This document shows, piece after piece, positions 1 to 10,720 of a DNA stretch of 64,000 bases. Numbering within the stretch: position 1 is the first letter of the stretch; each line of letters starts with the position of its first letter. Source of the stretch: Neelides folsomi (lineage: Eukaryota > Arthropoda > Collembola > Neelipleona > Neelidae); NCBI GenBank assembly GCA_034687125.1, contig JAQGBZ010000254.1:1-64000 (forward strand), given 5' to 3'. The notes under the pieces are model-generated. The model saw nothing but the letters and a program-made list of their open reading frames with translations. It ran no database searches and was not told the origin of the DNA. Position numbers and translations under genes: made by a program.

Positions 1-12
1 CGGTTAGTGTCA

Positions 13-69
13 ACCTCGGTTAAGATCACCAAAATCCATGTATCCCCTCAAGTTGATCTTAACCGAGGT
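13..69. repeat. 16-bp perfect inverted repeat (hairpin)
   Basis: The arm at 13-28 (acctcggttaagatca) is the exact reverse complement of 54-69, with a 25-nt loop between them. It is probably the end of a small inverted-repeat element cut by the window edge. No coding potential is seen around it. Confidence 0.6.
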
Positions 70-225
70 GCAGTGTAATAAGATGATAATGCTTTGTCAT
101 TTATATTCAAATATGGAGTAATTAAATTCTATTTATTAAATGGAAAGTTACAAATAATTATAATCAAAATTACCAATCATGATATTAATTTCACATAAAC
201 ATCAATGAAACACGAGGAACATGAC

Positions 226-377
226 GTACTCTTAAGTTTAGAAAAGGATTTAACTTTTTGCCAAAAGGGGCATTATATAGTAAGTTGTTAGTTGTGGTGC
301 TGTTCGTGTGTTTTTAACTTTACTAAATCTTGCGCCTTTTGATAAAAAGTCCAATCTTTTTCTAAACTAGAGAGTAC
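226..377. mobile_element. MITE, family A (GGCGCA / atatagtaag arms), copy 1
   Basis: This is a 152-bp non-coding element with imperfect terminal inverted repeats of about 47 bp that start gtactct and run through agtttagaaaa and caaaaggggca. A second copy with the same arm motifs (agtttagaaa, aaaggcgca, atatagtaag) lies at 4874-5031, so this is a dispersed family. No transposase is present, and the transposon class is not clear from the ends. Confidence 0.65.
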
Positions 378-558
378 ATTGTTGTTTTGTAGTATGTAGA
401 TGCAATTTATTTTATTCATCACAATTAAAATTAGAATAATAAAAATATTTAATTGAAAAGTTTTATAAGTTTAAAAATATACCAAGACTGTTATAAATTT
501 AGAAAATAATTAATCGAACAATCTAATTTGAATTTGACATCTTGAAAAAACTTTTGCT

Positions 559-1614
559 TTAGATTTTAATAATTATAAACAGTAAAACATTTAAGAGAGT
601 AAAATACAAATATGATTTGAAAGTGTAGATGTCTCTCGAACCAGAATTTCCACTATTTTTATTATCATCGAAATGTTTAGGATCCACACACCAACCAAAT
701 TGAAATTCAAAACCTTCCTTGCAATTACAAGTTTTATTACTTCCACAAATAAGTGGAGTAAATTCTGTATTTAAACAATCTTTATCCTCTTCGCAACTTG
801 TTTTATATTTACCATAACAAGTTGTATTTCCAAAATGTTCTTCATACCCATCTAAACACCTACAATAACCTTGTCGACATTCAGAATATTTAATATTGCA
901 CTCCGTTTCGTAACGTCCCTCTTGACAAATTCCACCAATAGCATTTACAACACATTTCTTCTTTTCTTCATCAAACTCATAAAATGATCTGCATCCGCAT
1001 TGATAATTTTCTCCTCCATTGGAAGACAAACAGCGCAGGAATTTATCATCGTTGCAATAATTTTCCATATAAATTTCGCAAGTCGTATTATAATCACCAT
1101 AACAGTACCCTTCTTTTGTATTGACTGAATATCCTTCTTTGCATGTGCAGATTTCATCTTGGCAAATTAAATACGGATCATTTGAATTGCAATATGATTT
1201 CTCAGAACATGGAGTTCCATACAATGGCAAACAAATTCCTCCATCAATGTGAGCATAAAAGCCGTAACCTTCATCACAAAGACATTGAGTTGTCTCTTCA
1301 TCGCAATGTGCGTGATCGATACAAGTTATGTTTAAATAATGTTCTCCTTTATCTTCACAAGATTCATCTGCAAAAACGTGACATTCGCCAATTTCAGAAT
1401 TGTAAAAGAAATGCTGGTCACATAGGCAAATCGGAGGAAGTTGACTTTCATGACATGTTTGATATCTATAATGATTACAAAGATCTGTTTCGCAAATTGC
1501 TTCATAGTTGAGAAAGCAAATATCTACAGGGGCGTAATAATGGTAATCATCTGGGCAGTCTTGTTGAGTCGAAAATTCAAATTGTTCCATAAAGAAGAAT
1601 ATCACCAGTATATT
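559..1614 (-). CDS. Secreted or membrane-anchored Cys-rich EGF/EB-module-like protein (5' exon missing)
   Basis: One long exon encodes about 340 residues with dozens of cysteines in repeated EGF/EB-like blocks such as CxCKEGY, CRCLDGYEEH and CNCKEGFEFQFGWC, which are typical of extracellular arthropod proteins. The C-terminus is a hydrophobic stretch of about 20 residues after a Ser/Gly/Asn-rich spacer, which suggests a GPI signal or a terminal membrane anchor. The first in-frame ATG (1588-1590) gives no proper signal peptide. A splice acceptor (tatag) just before 1614 opens a hydrophobic in-frame lead (NILVIFFF), so the signal peptide is probably split by an intron and its first exon lies upstream on the minus strand, where I could not place it. 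The ligand and role are unknown; scavenger-receptor or Draper-like EB proteins are the nearest type. I am sure it is coding and less sure of the anchor. Confidence 0.75.
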   Translation of the reverse strand, partial: NILVIFFFMEQFEFSTQQDCPDDYHYYAPVDICFLNYEAICETDLCNHYRYQTCHESQLPPICLCDQHFFYNSEIGECHVFADESCEDKGEHYLNITCIDHAHCDEETTQCLCDEGYGFYAHIDGGICLPLYGTPCSEKSYCNSNDPYLICQDEICTCKEGYSVNTKEGYCYGDYNTTCEIYMENYCNDDKFLRCLSSNGGENYQCGCRSFYEFDEEKKKCVVNAIGGICQEGRYETECNIKYSECRQGYCRCLDGYEEHFGNTTCYGKYKTSCEEDKDCLNTEFTPLICGSNKTCNCKEGFEFQFGWCVDPKHFDDNKNSGNSGSRDIYTFKSYLYFTLLNVLLFIIIKI

Positions 1615-3082
1615 CTATATTTAAATAAACTCTTTTTTATATTACTTTATTTTTAATATTGATTGGATAAAGGGAATATACTAACAATAATATTTATCTG
1701 TACATCTTTACTTGACGTAACACTTAAGATATACCTATATAATTAAGATTTAGATTAATTATAATTAACAAATTAATATATTTCTTACAATTAAAATTTT
1801 GTGCATAGTGGAATTTTTATATATAATTCACAATATGGAATAAAATTGTCAAATATTATATTTACGTATTATGCATCTGTATTTGTTATTATCGATATTA
1901 AAGTAAAACAAATAAATTGCGGGATTTTAAAGGATTAATTAAAATGGCAATTGTATATGTTAAACCAAGTAAAATTGACTAAGGATAAATGTGTGAATAT
2001 GCGGGTAACTAAAAGTAATCTACACTACAGTAGGTATAGAATACAAAGAACAATGAATAAATTCTATTTATCTTATCATTGTGATATAAAAATATGGATA
2101 AATTATGGCATTAAATAACGTCTACATATTACTAAATTACTAACAATAAGTAAATTAAGTAACAGTTAAGTTAAACATAAAAACTCAATTAGTATTAATA
2201 CAATCAATAAGGCCAAAGATTAACCTTATATAAAAATTAATTTTTTTATTGCTATAAAGCTATAATAAATTAATGGTAAATTCAAAACTACACTAGAAAA
2301 CATTTAGATCTATAGAATTAAGTATGATTGTATAATGATTACTGATTAGGTAATGACAATGATTAAAAGCAGAATAGATAAAATAATTTAACGCATATTA
2401 GAGATACATAATTAATAATTATATAAATAAGTAATGCTAATACTGATACTGAGAACTAACTATTAAAAACATTATTAATAATTTACATAAGAAATTATTT
2501 TGTAAATAAAAGCCTTAGTTAGCTAATAATAATAAAATTATGACGTTCAATTATAGGAAACGTTATATTTCGCATATCGTAATATTGTATCTTGTATCTT
2601 TGACCAAGTTAATAAGTGTAGACGTAGACGGGTGGAGAGTATTTTTGGTAATAAAGTCCTCTCTTTAATTAACGCTTTTACAACACAACTTTATTTATGA
2701 TACCAAGATAGCATGTATAAACAAACTCAAGTAAATATCCACATTAATTAAATATATCATATTTGTATGTTAGTAATAATAAAATAATAATACTTCATTT
2801 CATTTCACTTAATTTAATTGACAGCTTGCTTAATGTGTTTAATATTTTTGGACGTTGATATATTTTGAAATGTTTATTTAGACAGACGGTTCAATATCAT
2901 TGGTAAATGGTTGTCATAAAATTATCGAGACAATTTAACCATTTCACAATTACACATATTCCTTTTTCTTTATAACCAAACCTCTATAAATATAAAGCAC
3001 AACTAAAATAATTCTAAACGAATGCTAAAATTTTTATTTTTATTGATTATATTAATGAATTTTATCAAAAATATATAAAAAT
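1615..3082. other. Intergenic AT-rich stretch
   Basis: I see no gene here apart from the missing first exon of the EGF-like gene, which should lie in the left part. The right end holds the GH5 promoter (TATA-like ctataaatataaag near 2982-2996). Confidence 0.5.
2982..2996 (+). promoter_or_regulatory. TATA-like box of the GH5 gene
   Basis: The sequence ctataaatataaag lies about 90 bp before the GH5 start codon. A TSS about 30 bp downstream would leave a short 5'UTR. The call rests on position and sequence only. Confidence 0.45.
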
Positions 3083-4332
3083 ATGGAAATTCTAACCATA
3101 TTATTTCTTCTTTTAATATCTTTATTCAATTGCTCAAACAGTTGGCCATATGGTCAAAAACCAGTTCGTGGAGTTAACCTCGGTTCTTGGCTAGTTCTTG
3201 AAAAATGGATAACTCCAGCTCCATTTTCTGGTCTTCCGGATACAGTCAAAGACGAATATACACTTTGCCAATATCTTGGAAAAACCGAAGCTGCCAAGCG
3301 TTTAAAGTCACATTGGGACTCCTGGGTTACCGAAAATGACATTGCAAAATTGAAAAACCAGGGAATTAACCATTTAAGAATTCCAATTGGTTATTGGGCC
3401 CTTGACATCCGATCAGACGAACCTTGGGTTTCAGGCTCATGGAATTATGTTGTGAAGGCTTGTGGATGGGCTAAAAAATATGGACTTCAAGTTATGATTG
3501 ATCTTCATGGAGCTCCGGGTTCACAAGTAATAAAATTCAAATATTTCAAATAAAATTTTAGTATAATTTATTTATTAAATTAATTTATTGTAACTCACAA
3601 CAATCAATTTATTTTCATTTAGTATGTGTAATTTAATTTAAATTTTGAATATAAATCATTTAAAATTAGAATGGACAAGATCATAGCGGGAGAGCAGGAC
3701 CAGTTGAATTTTTCTACAAGGATGATAATATCTGGAGAGCGGCGAATATTGTTGCAGCTATTGCTAATTGGGCAAATCAGACAGAATGGCGACAAACAGT
3801 TTCTGTTATTCAAATTCTCAATGAACCTATTCTCTGGGACGACTATTCATATAGACTGGATAGACTCAAAACATACTATCGAATTGCGTATGACCAAATT
3901 AGGAAATATAATGACATTGCAGTGGTTGCAGTTCATGATGCATTTATCGGAGCTGAGAATTGGTTTTATTTGCGAGATGATTCTCATTATTATTGGATAA
4001 TGCTTGACACTCATTTGTATCAAGTTTTCTCTTCTAAATTCGATAACATGACATGTCATGAACATGCTGCTTATCCATGCAATTATATTTCTCCACTTAA
4101 AAAATCCAATAATAAGCTTTGGACTGTTGTGGGAGAATGGTCACTTGCAACACCCAAACCATGTAAAAATCAAGTTGACTTTGCACGGCAACAGATTGGA
4201 GTTTATGAACAAGCTTCAGGATGGTTCATGTGGAATTTTAAACATGCACAAGGTTGGAGTGAATGGTCATTTTTTGATTCCGTATCAAAAGGTTGGATCA
4301 ATCTTAAACAGAACAATATTGCACGTTGTTAA
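3083..4332 (+). CDS. Secreted GH5 (subfamily 9-like) exo-beta-1,3-glucanase
   Basis: Two exons, 3083-3526 and 3670-4332, joined in phase 0 (gt at 3527, ag at 3668-3669), encode 368 residues. The signal peptide (about residues 1-20) ends near NSW. Fungal EXG1-type landmarks follow in order: the RGVNLGSWLVLEKW block, LRIPIGYW, the DLHGAPGSQNGQDHSGR block that spans the splice, ILNEP with the acid/base Glu, and VVGEWS with the nucleophile Glu, then a C-terminal W-rich GWFMWNF segment. The enzyme should release glucose from the ends of beta-1,3-glucan, so it fits digestion of, or defence against, fungi outside the cell. The family is mainly fungal and bacterial. A copy with an intron, a TATA box and AT-rich codons in an arthropod suggests an old horizontal transfer that has been domesticated (inference). 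Length and both catalytic residues are intact. Confidence 0.93.
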
Positions 4333-4873
4333 ATAAATTCATAGCTTATCTGATTAAATTTCATGATTTAAAATTTATTTATTCATTCCAGGGAAGAAAC
4401 TCATAGCATAGTTAATATATACTTTAACAATATAAACGTATCAATGAAAATAAAAGGGTCAAAGGGAAGGAAATGGGGTGAAAACGGGCATAAATAAAAT
4501 ATACAAAATAAATTTTATATATTTTATTTAATATTAAATAAAAAGTAAATTTTTATAGACAAAGATATTAGAGGGGGGCTCAAAAAATTATCATTTAAAA
4601 TAAAAAAAATTTTAAATAGAAAAATTCTCAGGACTTGCCTCGTCTAAATTTGAAAAAATTTCTTGGGACCTGAAGGTCTCGTTAGATTTATAGTCCACAT
4701 TTTAAAAAAAATCCTCAGGACCAGATGGTACCCTAACAGATTTTCGTCAGATTTAAAAAAAATTCTCTAAACCTGACGGTTGCGTTACAGATTTCTATCA
4801 GAATTTTTAAAAAAACTCTTGTGGCCTGATAAATAGCTTATGTATTAGTACTACTAAACATCTATTATGTAGG
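4333..4873. other. Intergenic; degenerate ~60-bp repeats at 4620-4820
   Basis: Between 4620 and 4820 a unit of about 60 bp recurs three or four times in decayed form: an A/T-run, then tctcaggac or a variant, a cctga-like motif, and a gtcag/tcgt-like motif. No ORF of interest is present. Confidence 0.4.
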
Positions 4874-5031
4874 TACTGTCCAGTATAGAAAAGCTTTTGA
4901 TTTCTTTTCCAAAGGCGCAGGATATAGTAAGTTAACAATTCATATACACACGACAACAACATTGCAATACATCTTACTATATCCTACGCCTTTTTTCAAA
5001 AAAGTCAAAAGTATTTCTAAACTGGACAATA
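4874..5031. mobile_element. MITE, family A, copy 2
   Basis: Terminal arms tactgtccagt and actggacaata are inverted repeats. Inner arms aaaggcgcaggatatagtaag and cttactatatcctacgcctt are also inverted. The arms match the element at 226-377. It is non-coding, and the short reading frame across it is spurious. Confidence 0.7.
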
Positions 5032-5135
5032 TGCATTTGTATTCATTATGCACGACTCTTAAAACAAAGAAAACGTTCCCGGGGAACGTTCTCGGCAAAA
5101 GTTTCATGGAAACGAAACATCTCTGTACAGAAGGT

Positions 5136-5370
5136 ACTGTCCCATCCCAGATAAAGTACGAACTCTGATGAGAAAATTTTAAATGTATCTCGATACTCTT
5201 TTATCAAATTCGAACACTTTTAACCTTACCAATTACATTTAAAATTTAATTTCAACAAATAGAATTTTCAATGAAAAATGTTGGTTAATTATTCTCAAAG
5301 TTGCTAAAAGAGTATACATAGAGTAACCATTCAATCTCATCAGCGTTCATACTTTATCTAATGGGACAGT
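5136..5370. mobile_element. Inverted-repeat element, family B
   Basis: The left arm begins actgtcccat, continues agataaagta and ends at ctgatgag; its inverted copy occupies the right end (ctcatcag through atgggacagt). The arms are about 36 bp in a 235-bp element, with an AT-rich, non-coding core. Confidence 0.65.
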
Positions 5371-6019
5371 AGTGAGGATATGTTAATTGAAAATTAACAA
5401 TGTAAAATTGAGGACCCCTTACCAATCTCTCAGGGCCCCAAGCTCAGTAGTTACGGTCCTGCGATGTGCATAATGTATAAGAAAATTCTTATATAATTTT
5501 ATTTATATTATGCATTACAAATTTTATAATGTTACATTGATATTGATACATATTACGTTAGAGGTAAAATTTGTGTAAATATGTTTTGAATGACAATGGA
5601 TATTGTTTTATTTAAATAAAATCACATCAGTTTATTTGTAATCTAACGATAAGTGAATTGTATTTTAGCATATACATAAAAATGCATCATTTAAATATCA
5701 CCATGAATACTACATATTGAATTTTAGCACAATTCTACGCTAAACTACAATGTATATACTAATACATAGATCACAATTTAAGTCTAGTCTAGGTAATGTG
5801 TAATACCATTAGTTGAGTTAATAGTCAAGCGAAATGGGACTTGAATGAAGATCAATAAAATAAATTGGATTGGATGGAAATTGGACATACAATGCAATAT
5901 TACTAATGTCTTTATGTCACTGCCACATTCATTTCCTTTAAATTGTGTTTATTATTATTTGTAAAACTTTAATTTTACAAATAATCTATCAGTCAAATAA
6001 AGTTTATCTATCAACAAAT
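5371..6019. other. Intergenic / 5' region of the IR gene
   Basis: AT-rich sequence with no recognisable gene, repeat or clear TATA box. Confidence 0.4.
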
Positions 6020-8278
6020 ATGCCAAATAATTTATCTATTTATTATGTTTTTCTTCAATATTTTGTAATTAAAACTTTTATCATTAATCATATTGTTATT
6101 GTAAATCAAGCTTTAAGTATTACATTTTTTAAAAATGAAAATAGTACAATAACAAACAAAATGACTTGGTTCATAAACACTTTAGAATCGAGTAATTGCG
6201 ATTTAGAAATTCATTTAAGTATTAAAAAATCCGAGCTGCATTTTGTTCTCCCAGATGTGAATTTTCCACATTCGATAATAACAAATTCGAATAAAGTAAA
6301 TTTACGATATGAGCATAAAAACATTTCATATCAAATTTTATATTTTAAAAAGACTTGCCAATTAAAAATATTCCCATTATTAAATTATTCATCAGTAATT
6401 GATAAAAATATAATTTCTCCACTTTGTTCTGCCTTTTGTTGCAGTCCAATGAGTGATTGTGACACGGGAAGTTTGAGAAGTACTTTTTATTATAGATCTA
6501 TTTTACAATATTCCATATTTTTGTATATAGAAGAAAATTCTACACAAGTGGTCCAATGGGCAAAACATATTGAACCAATAATTGGTAGACACCAATTAAA
6601 TAATAATATGCAAGTAGCATTTATAACACTTATTTCCTCTTTGCCTGAAATGATGAAAATTGAATACATGTGTTTAAAATGCATGAAACAAAATATCATC
6701 CTTTTTGTTAATTATTATTCAGAAAATTATTATTTATCTTGGACAGCAATTCACTATTTAAATTCAATTTTTTTTAAAATTGGAAGATATTTTGATAAAA
6801 AATTATTAAATAGGCAAAACTTACAAAAATATGAATATACAAAAATTCCTGAATTTGACAAAACCACAAGTGAATATTTAAAAGGGACATTAATTTGTTA
6901 TCAAAATATAACGCATAACGATGAATGGGATACATACAGAGAACTTGAAGTTTTATGGAACATTGTTTGGACAAAATTAGACGAATATCAAAACTTGACA
7001 CAATATGGAGAATTTAATTATATTAAAATTATTTATTTGGAAAATTATAAAGAAAATTATTATAACAATGAAGCAAGATTTTTTATTTCTGATTCAAATG
7101 AAATATTTTTAAATGAATTTCAGATCCATATGATTTACATTACTGTTGAGACAGATGGTCAGAATTTTTTATCAATTTATTCTGAAAGTTCTGGGATTTA
7201 TTTTGGGCATTTTTGGACAGCTTTTGGAAACTATTGCTGGTTCTTTATATTTATATGTTACATTTTATTAACAATTTTAAATTCGTGGATTTTATTTAAA
7301 AAATTTAAAGCCAAGGATTGGAGTACGGCCATTTCAACTTATTCAGTATTGGTTGAACAACCTTATGGAAGAAAAGCGCGAAATTTAAAAAGAATTAATT
7401 TTGTTTCAAGTTTCCTTCTTACAATCTGGCTATTAATAAGCGTCATTTTTAGTAATTCTTATAAAGGAGCTCTTGTAACACGTTTGACAGCTCCAATGAA
7501 AACATTTATGCCAGGATCAATTGGTGACCTAATTGACCATAAATTTAAAGTCTATAAAACATTCGTCACTGGAAACAAATATGGAAAATTAGCAATCGAT
7601 CCAATGTCATTATATATATATCAATTTTTCTATGAATATAAATCTAAAGAACACGGTTGTTCAAAATTTTCAAATGTTCCAAATTCAACTTTTTTATATG
7701 TTATAAGAGTATTAAGTAGGAGTTTAGAAATATATGACGAGAATCGCACGTGTTCTTCAACTTCAATAAATTTCACACTGATCCCAGAAAATAAAAAGAT
7801 ATTTTTCAATTTTCTTGAAATCCTAACGATTGGAGAAGATCCAACAATATTTAACGAAATGCTTGAGAAGAAAAAAATTGCTCTTTATGGAAATTTACAT
7901 GGTTTGGATCTTTATGCAGATATTATCAATTCACTGAATCCAAAATTAAAATTGGGATTGGGTAAAAATAATTTATTTGTGAAAAACCGAGTATGGATGT
8001 TTTTAGATTTCAACTCTAATTATATTCCACATCTTTTCCAGAAGATTTTTGAATCGGGAATTTATCACATTTGGCAACGTTGTTGTAGAAAAAAATTATC
8101 AACAGAACTTTTTAAATCTTGGAATTACTCAAAATATGATCAATCTGAGAATTCATTTAAACCCCAGGAATTAAATGCAAATATTTTATCTTTGTTTATA
8201 ATTTGGTTACTTGGAATTGTGATTGGATTAACATTGTTGATTTGTGAAAGATTAATACACATACCTACATATAAATAA
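6020..8278 (+). CDS. Divergent ionotropic receptor (IR), copy 1
   Basis: A single exon encodes 752 residues from the ATG at 6020, which opens a signal peptide ending near VNQA; the frame extends upstream only through a GTG. The extracellular N-terminal region contains a CSAFCCSPMSDC cysteine cluster. The ligand-gated channel core follows: TM1 around residues 405-427, a pore-side SVLVEQPYG, TM2 around 462-483 ending in SNSYKGALVTRLTAP (the IR counterpart of SYTANLAAFLT), an S2 lobe with FESGIYHIW, and a last membrane helix around 720-745. IRs are chemosensory cation channels of arthropods; this divergent, intronless type is usually taste-like or orphan. The 746-residue gene on the other strand at 17.4-19.6 kb is a clear paralogue with the same motifs. 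The ligand cannot be read from the sequence. Confidence 0.9.
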   Translation: MPNNLSIYYVFLQYFVIKTFIINHIVIVNQALSITFFKNENSTITNKMTWFINTLESSNCDLEIHLSIKKSELHFVLPDVNFPHSIITNSNKVNLRYEHKNISYQILYFKKTCQLKIFPLLNYSSVIDKNIISPLCSAFCCSPMSDCDTGSLRSTFYYRSILQYSIFLYIEENSTQVVQWAKHIEPIIGRHQLNNNMQVAFITLISSLPEMMKIEYMCLKCMKQNIILFVNYYSENYYLSWTAIHYLNSIFFKIGRYFDKKLLNRQNLQKYEYTKIPEFDKTTSEYLKGTLICYQNITHNDEWDTYRELEVLWNIVWTKLDEYQNLTQYGEFNYIKIIYLENYKENYYNNEARFFISDSNEIFLNEFQIHMIYITVETDGQNFLSIYSESSGIYFGHFWTAFGNYCWFFIFICYILLTILNSWILFKKFKAKDWSTAISTYSVLVEQPYGRKARNLKRINFVSSFLLTIWLLISVIFSNSYKGALVTRLTAPMKTFMPGSIGDLIDHKFKVYKTFVTGNKYGKLAIDPMSLYIYQFFYEYKSKEHGCSKFSNVPNSTFLYVIRVLSRSLEIYDENRTCSSTSINFTLIPENKKIFFNFLEILTIGEDPTIFNEMLEKKKIALYGNLHGLDLYADIINSLNPKLKLGLGKNNLFVKNRVWMFLDFNSNYIPHLFQKIFESGIYHIWQRCCRKKLSTELFKSWNYSKYDQSENSFKPQELNANILSLFIIWLLGIVIGLTLLICERLIHIPTYK

Positions 8279-8449
8279 GGTACATAACAAGTATCTAGTA
8301 AATGGTCAATATTTAATAATTTATCTGTTAATTTAACTTTTGGTATGTACCTAAATACCTACATATAAAAAACCAGTTAAAAGTGTTGAGTAAATCAATA
8401 AATATATTTCAAATATAGTTATAATGATTGTAATATATAATATATAATA

Positions 8450-9559
8450 TTATGTTTTAATTTTTTTAGCAAGTTTTACAGCATTTGGACTTTTACGTTT
8501 CCTAATTTTCTCATTTTTAATTGCTTTCACTTTAATTAGAGCTGACTTTGTTGGACGAATTAACTTCTTTCCCTGAGTTGATTTCTTTGAACGAGTTGAC
8601 TTTCTTGACCCTGCTGAGTTGGCTGCTCTGGTTGATGTTGTTGGAATCTCAGGTGGAACAATTTGGAAATTTTGGGGAGATTCAAATTGCAATTGCGTAA
8701 TTGGATTTGATGAATTTGCGATTTCAGACATTTTCGTTTCAAAATTTTGTTCCACTTCAATTAAGTATTCGTTATTTGTTGTGTCAATTATTTTTTCTTC
8801 CTCTTGGAAGGAATTGAATTGGAGATTTGATTCTAAAGGATCTGAAATGGCTTGGGATCCAGTGAGTTCATAATTATATAATTGTCTCTCGTTCTCAGAA
8901 TCAAATTCAATTGAAGAAATTTCCTCTTTCATTAACCCAACATCTTCGATTGGAATCTGAAGTTCTAAAATGTGGCAAATGTAGATAGATAAGTAAACAT
9001 AAACATTGTAGGTAAAGGCTACAATGTAAATTCAAAAATTAACATAAAACTCAGTCGGATTTCGGATTCATAAATTCATAATATCTTACATCTTGTATTT
9101 TAATAAATTGGATAAATTACCTTTTAATAATTTGTTTCTTGACTCAATTGTCTTTTCATTTTCAATATTCATTTGGTTGTTGTTGAAAGAAGCAACAAAG
9201 ATTTCCTTCACTTCCTCTTTGAAGATTTTCTTTCCATTCAAAATTTTCAATTCTTCAGTGAGTACTCGAACAAATTGAAATTTGACTCTGCAAACACTGC
9301 AACATTCATTTCCTACAAAGAAATAATAATGATGAGTTGATAAAAGATGAATAAACCACCGTACAAACAAAATGAAGAAATGAAAAATGAAAGCTTTTTT
9401 AAATATTAACATCTAATTATATTTACTATTATATTTACCTTTAAGATCTTCCATCAATTGTTGCGGTAATTTGAAGAGTTGGAGTAAAATTTCCCAATCG
9501 TTTGCATTTTCATCTAACAAATGAATTCCTTCATTACGCAAACAAATCAAACAACTCAT
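8450..9559 (-). CDS. ZAD-like nuclear protein without zinc fingers
   Basis: Three exons on the minus strand (9559-9439, 9312-9121, 8964-8450) sum to 275 codons plus stop with consistent phases. The N-terminus starts MSCLICLRNEG; with NECCSVC at the second exon it gives two C-x2-C pairs about 40 residues apart, resembling the zinc-finger-associated domain (ZAD) of arthropod C2H2 factors. The middle is acidic and Gln/Glu-rich, and the C-terminus is a Lys/Arg/Ser-rich tail of about 50 residues (TRSKKSTQGKK, IRKRKSP) like a nuclear or DNA-binding tail. No C2H2 finger follows. A similar arrangement starts the C2H2 gene at the right edge of the window. It is likely a transcription cofactor or a finger-less ZAD derivative. 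The domain name is an inference from cysteine spacing. Confidence 0.7.
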
Positions 9560-10720
9560 CTTGAAATGATCAATATCGGTTATTCAAATTCAATGCTTAT
9601 TATAAATGTTAAATCAATTAATTCGCGACTTTTAATAATTCAATAAAGACAACACAATTACAACTTTAGATCAATAAAAGAGAAAAGGGCGATCTTTATT
9701 TTTACTAACTTTGTAAAACGATTTTATACAAAAATGGAAAAGAATTTAGATTCCGGATTTAGTACTGACCGTTACAAATGATTTAATTTGCCCCATTCAT
9801 CAATAAAATAAAAAATCTAATATTTTATAAATATTGTAGAGTTCTATGGAAGAGTATTCATGAGAATATTCTAGAAGATGAATATTAATAAATGGGTCAG
9901 ATGTTGGGCAAGGTCAAGATGCAAGACAGGTAGACCTTTAAGCAAACAAAGGCAAGATTCGACCGGACTATGGTTCGACTCCTGAGACTCCTGGACAAAA
10001 ATATCACAGAGATACCTTTGTATGAGTAACAGCCAGCCAGGTCATAAATTCTCAGAAAACATATTATAAATATATTGGTAAATAAGTTATCAATATACTT
10101 TTAATAGGATTATCTGTATAAAAAGTGTTAATTTTCCAAAAATTTTTGAACCGATTGTATTTTGTTAACATCAAGGCGCGTATCTTATAGGTACATAAAA
10201 CCAATTACATTTATACTATATCTAATGCTAATTGCACCTTGTAATAATCATATAGATTTGTATATCTGTAATTTTGTATGCAATTCTGACTCTGTCTTAA
10301 GTAAGCAAAGTGAAAATACAATTTTGTGAGAGGTTTCGTGATCCATTAAAATTTAGGATAAAATAAATATAATTGGTTTTGTAAGTTGCAAATGATTTTT
10401 CGGATGAAAGTTGAATAAAATGGAAAAGGTTGAAATCATGTCATGACTTTTATTCCATTTCATGTTAAGCTCAATTTACACAATTTGGTTCATCGAAGGT
10501 TACTTTATTTTCTCTTGACCAAACACAAAATATTATAAAACGCACCTGTTTTCACCCAACATTTTTACTATAAAAACAATAAAATCTTATCACATTTGAT
10601 TCGGACTCTCCACATTAGCTGAAAATTTCCAATATAGCCAACATTTCAAAAACATCCGCTAAATTGATTTTTTAAATTAATATTTATTTATACACATAAT
10701 TTATACTTCAATTTCAAAAA
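9560..10720. other. Intergenic, AT-rich
   Basis: No gene is supported. A ggttcgactcc motif near 9984 looks like a tRNA B-box, but no cloverleaf can be folded around it. Confidence 0.4.

Noticed and set aside
9975-10000. tRNA-like B-box ggttcgactcc
   Set aside because: No acceptor stem, D-arm or anticodon arm can be folded around it, and the T-stem does not pair.
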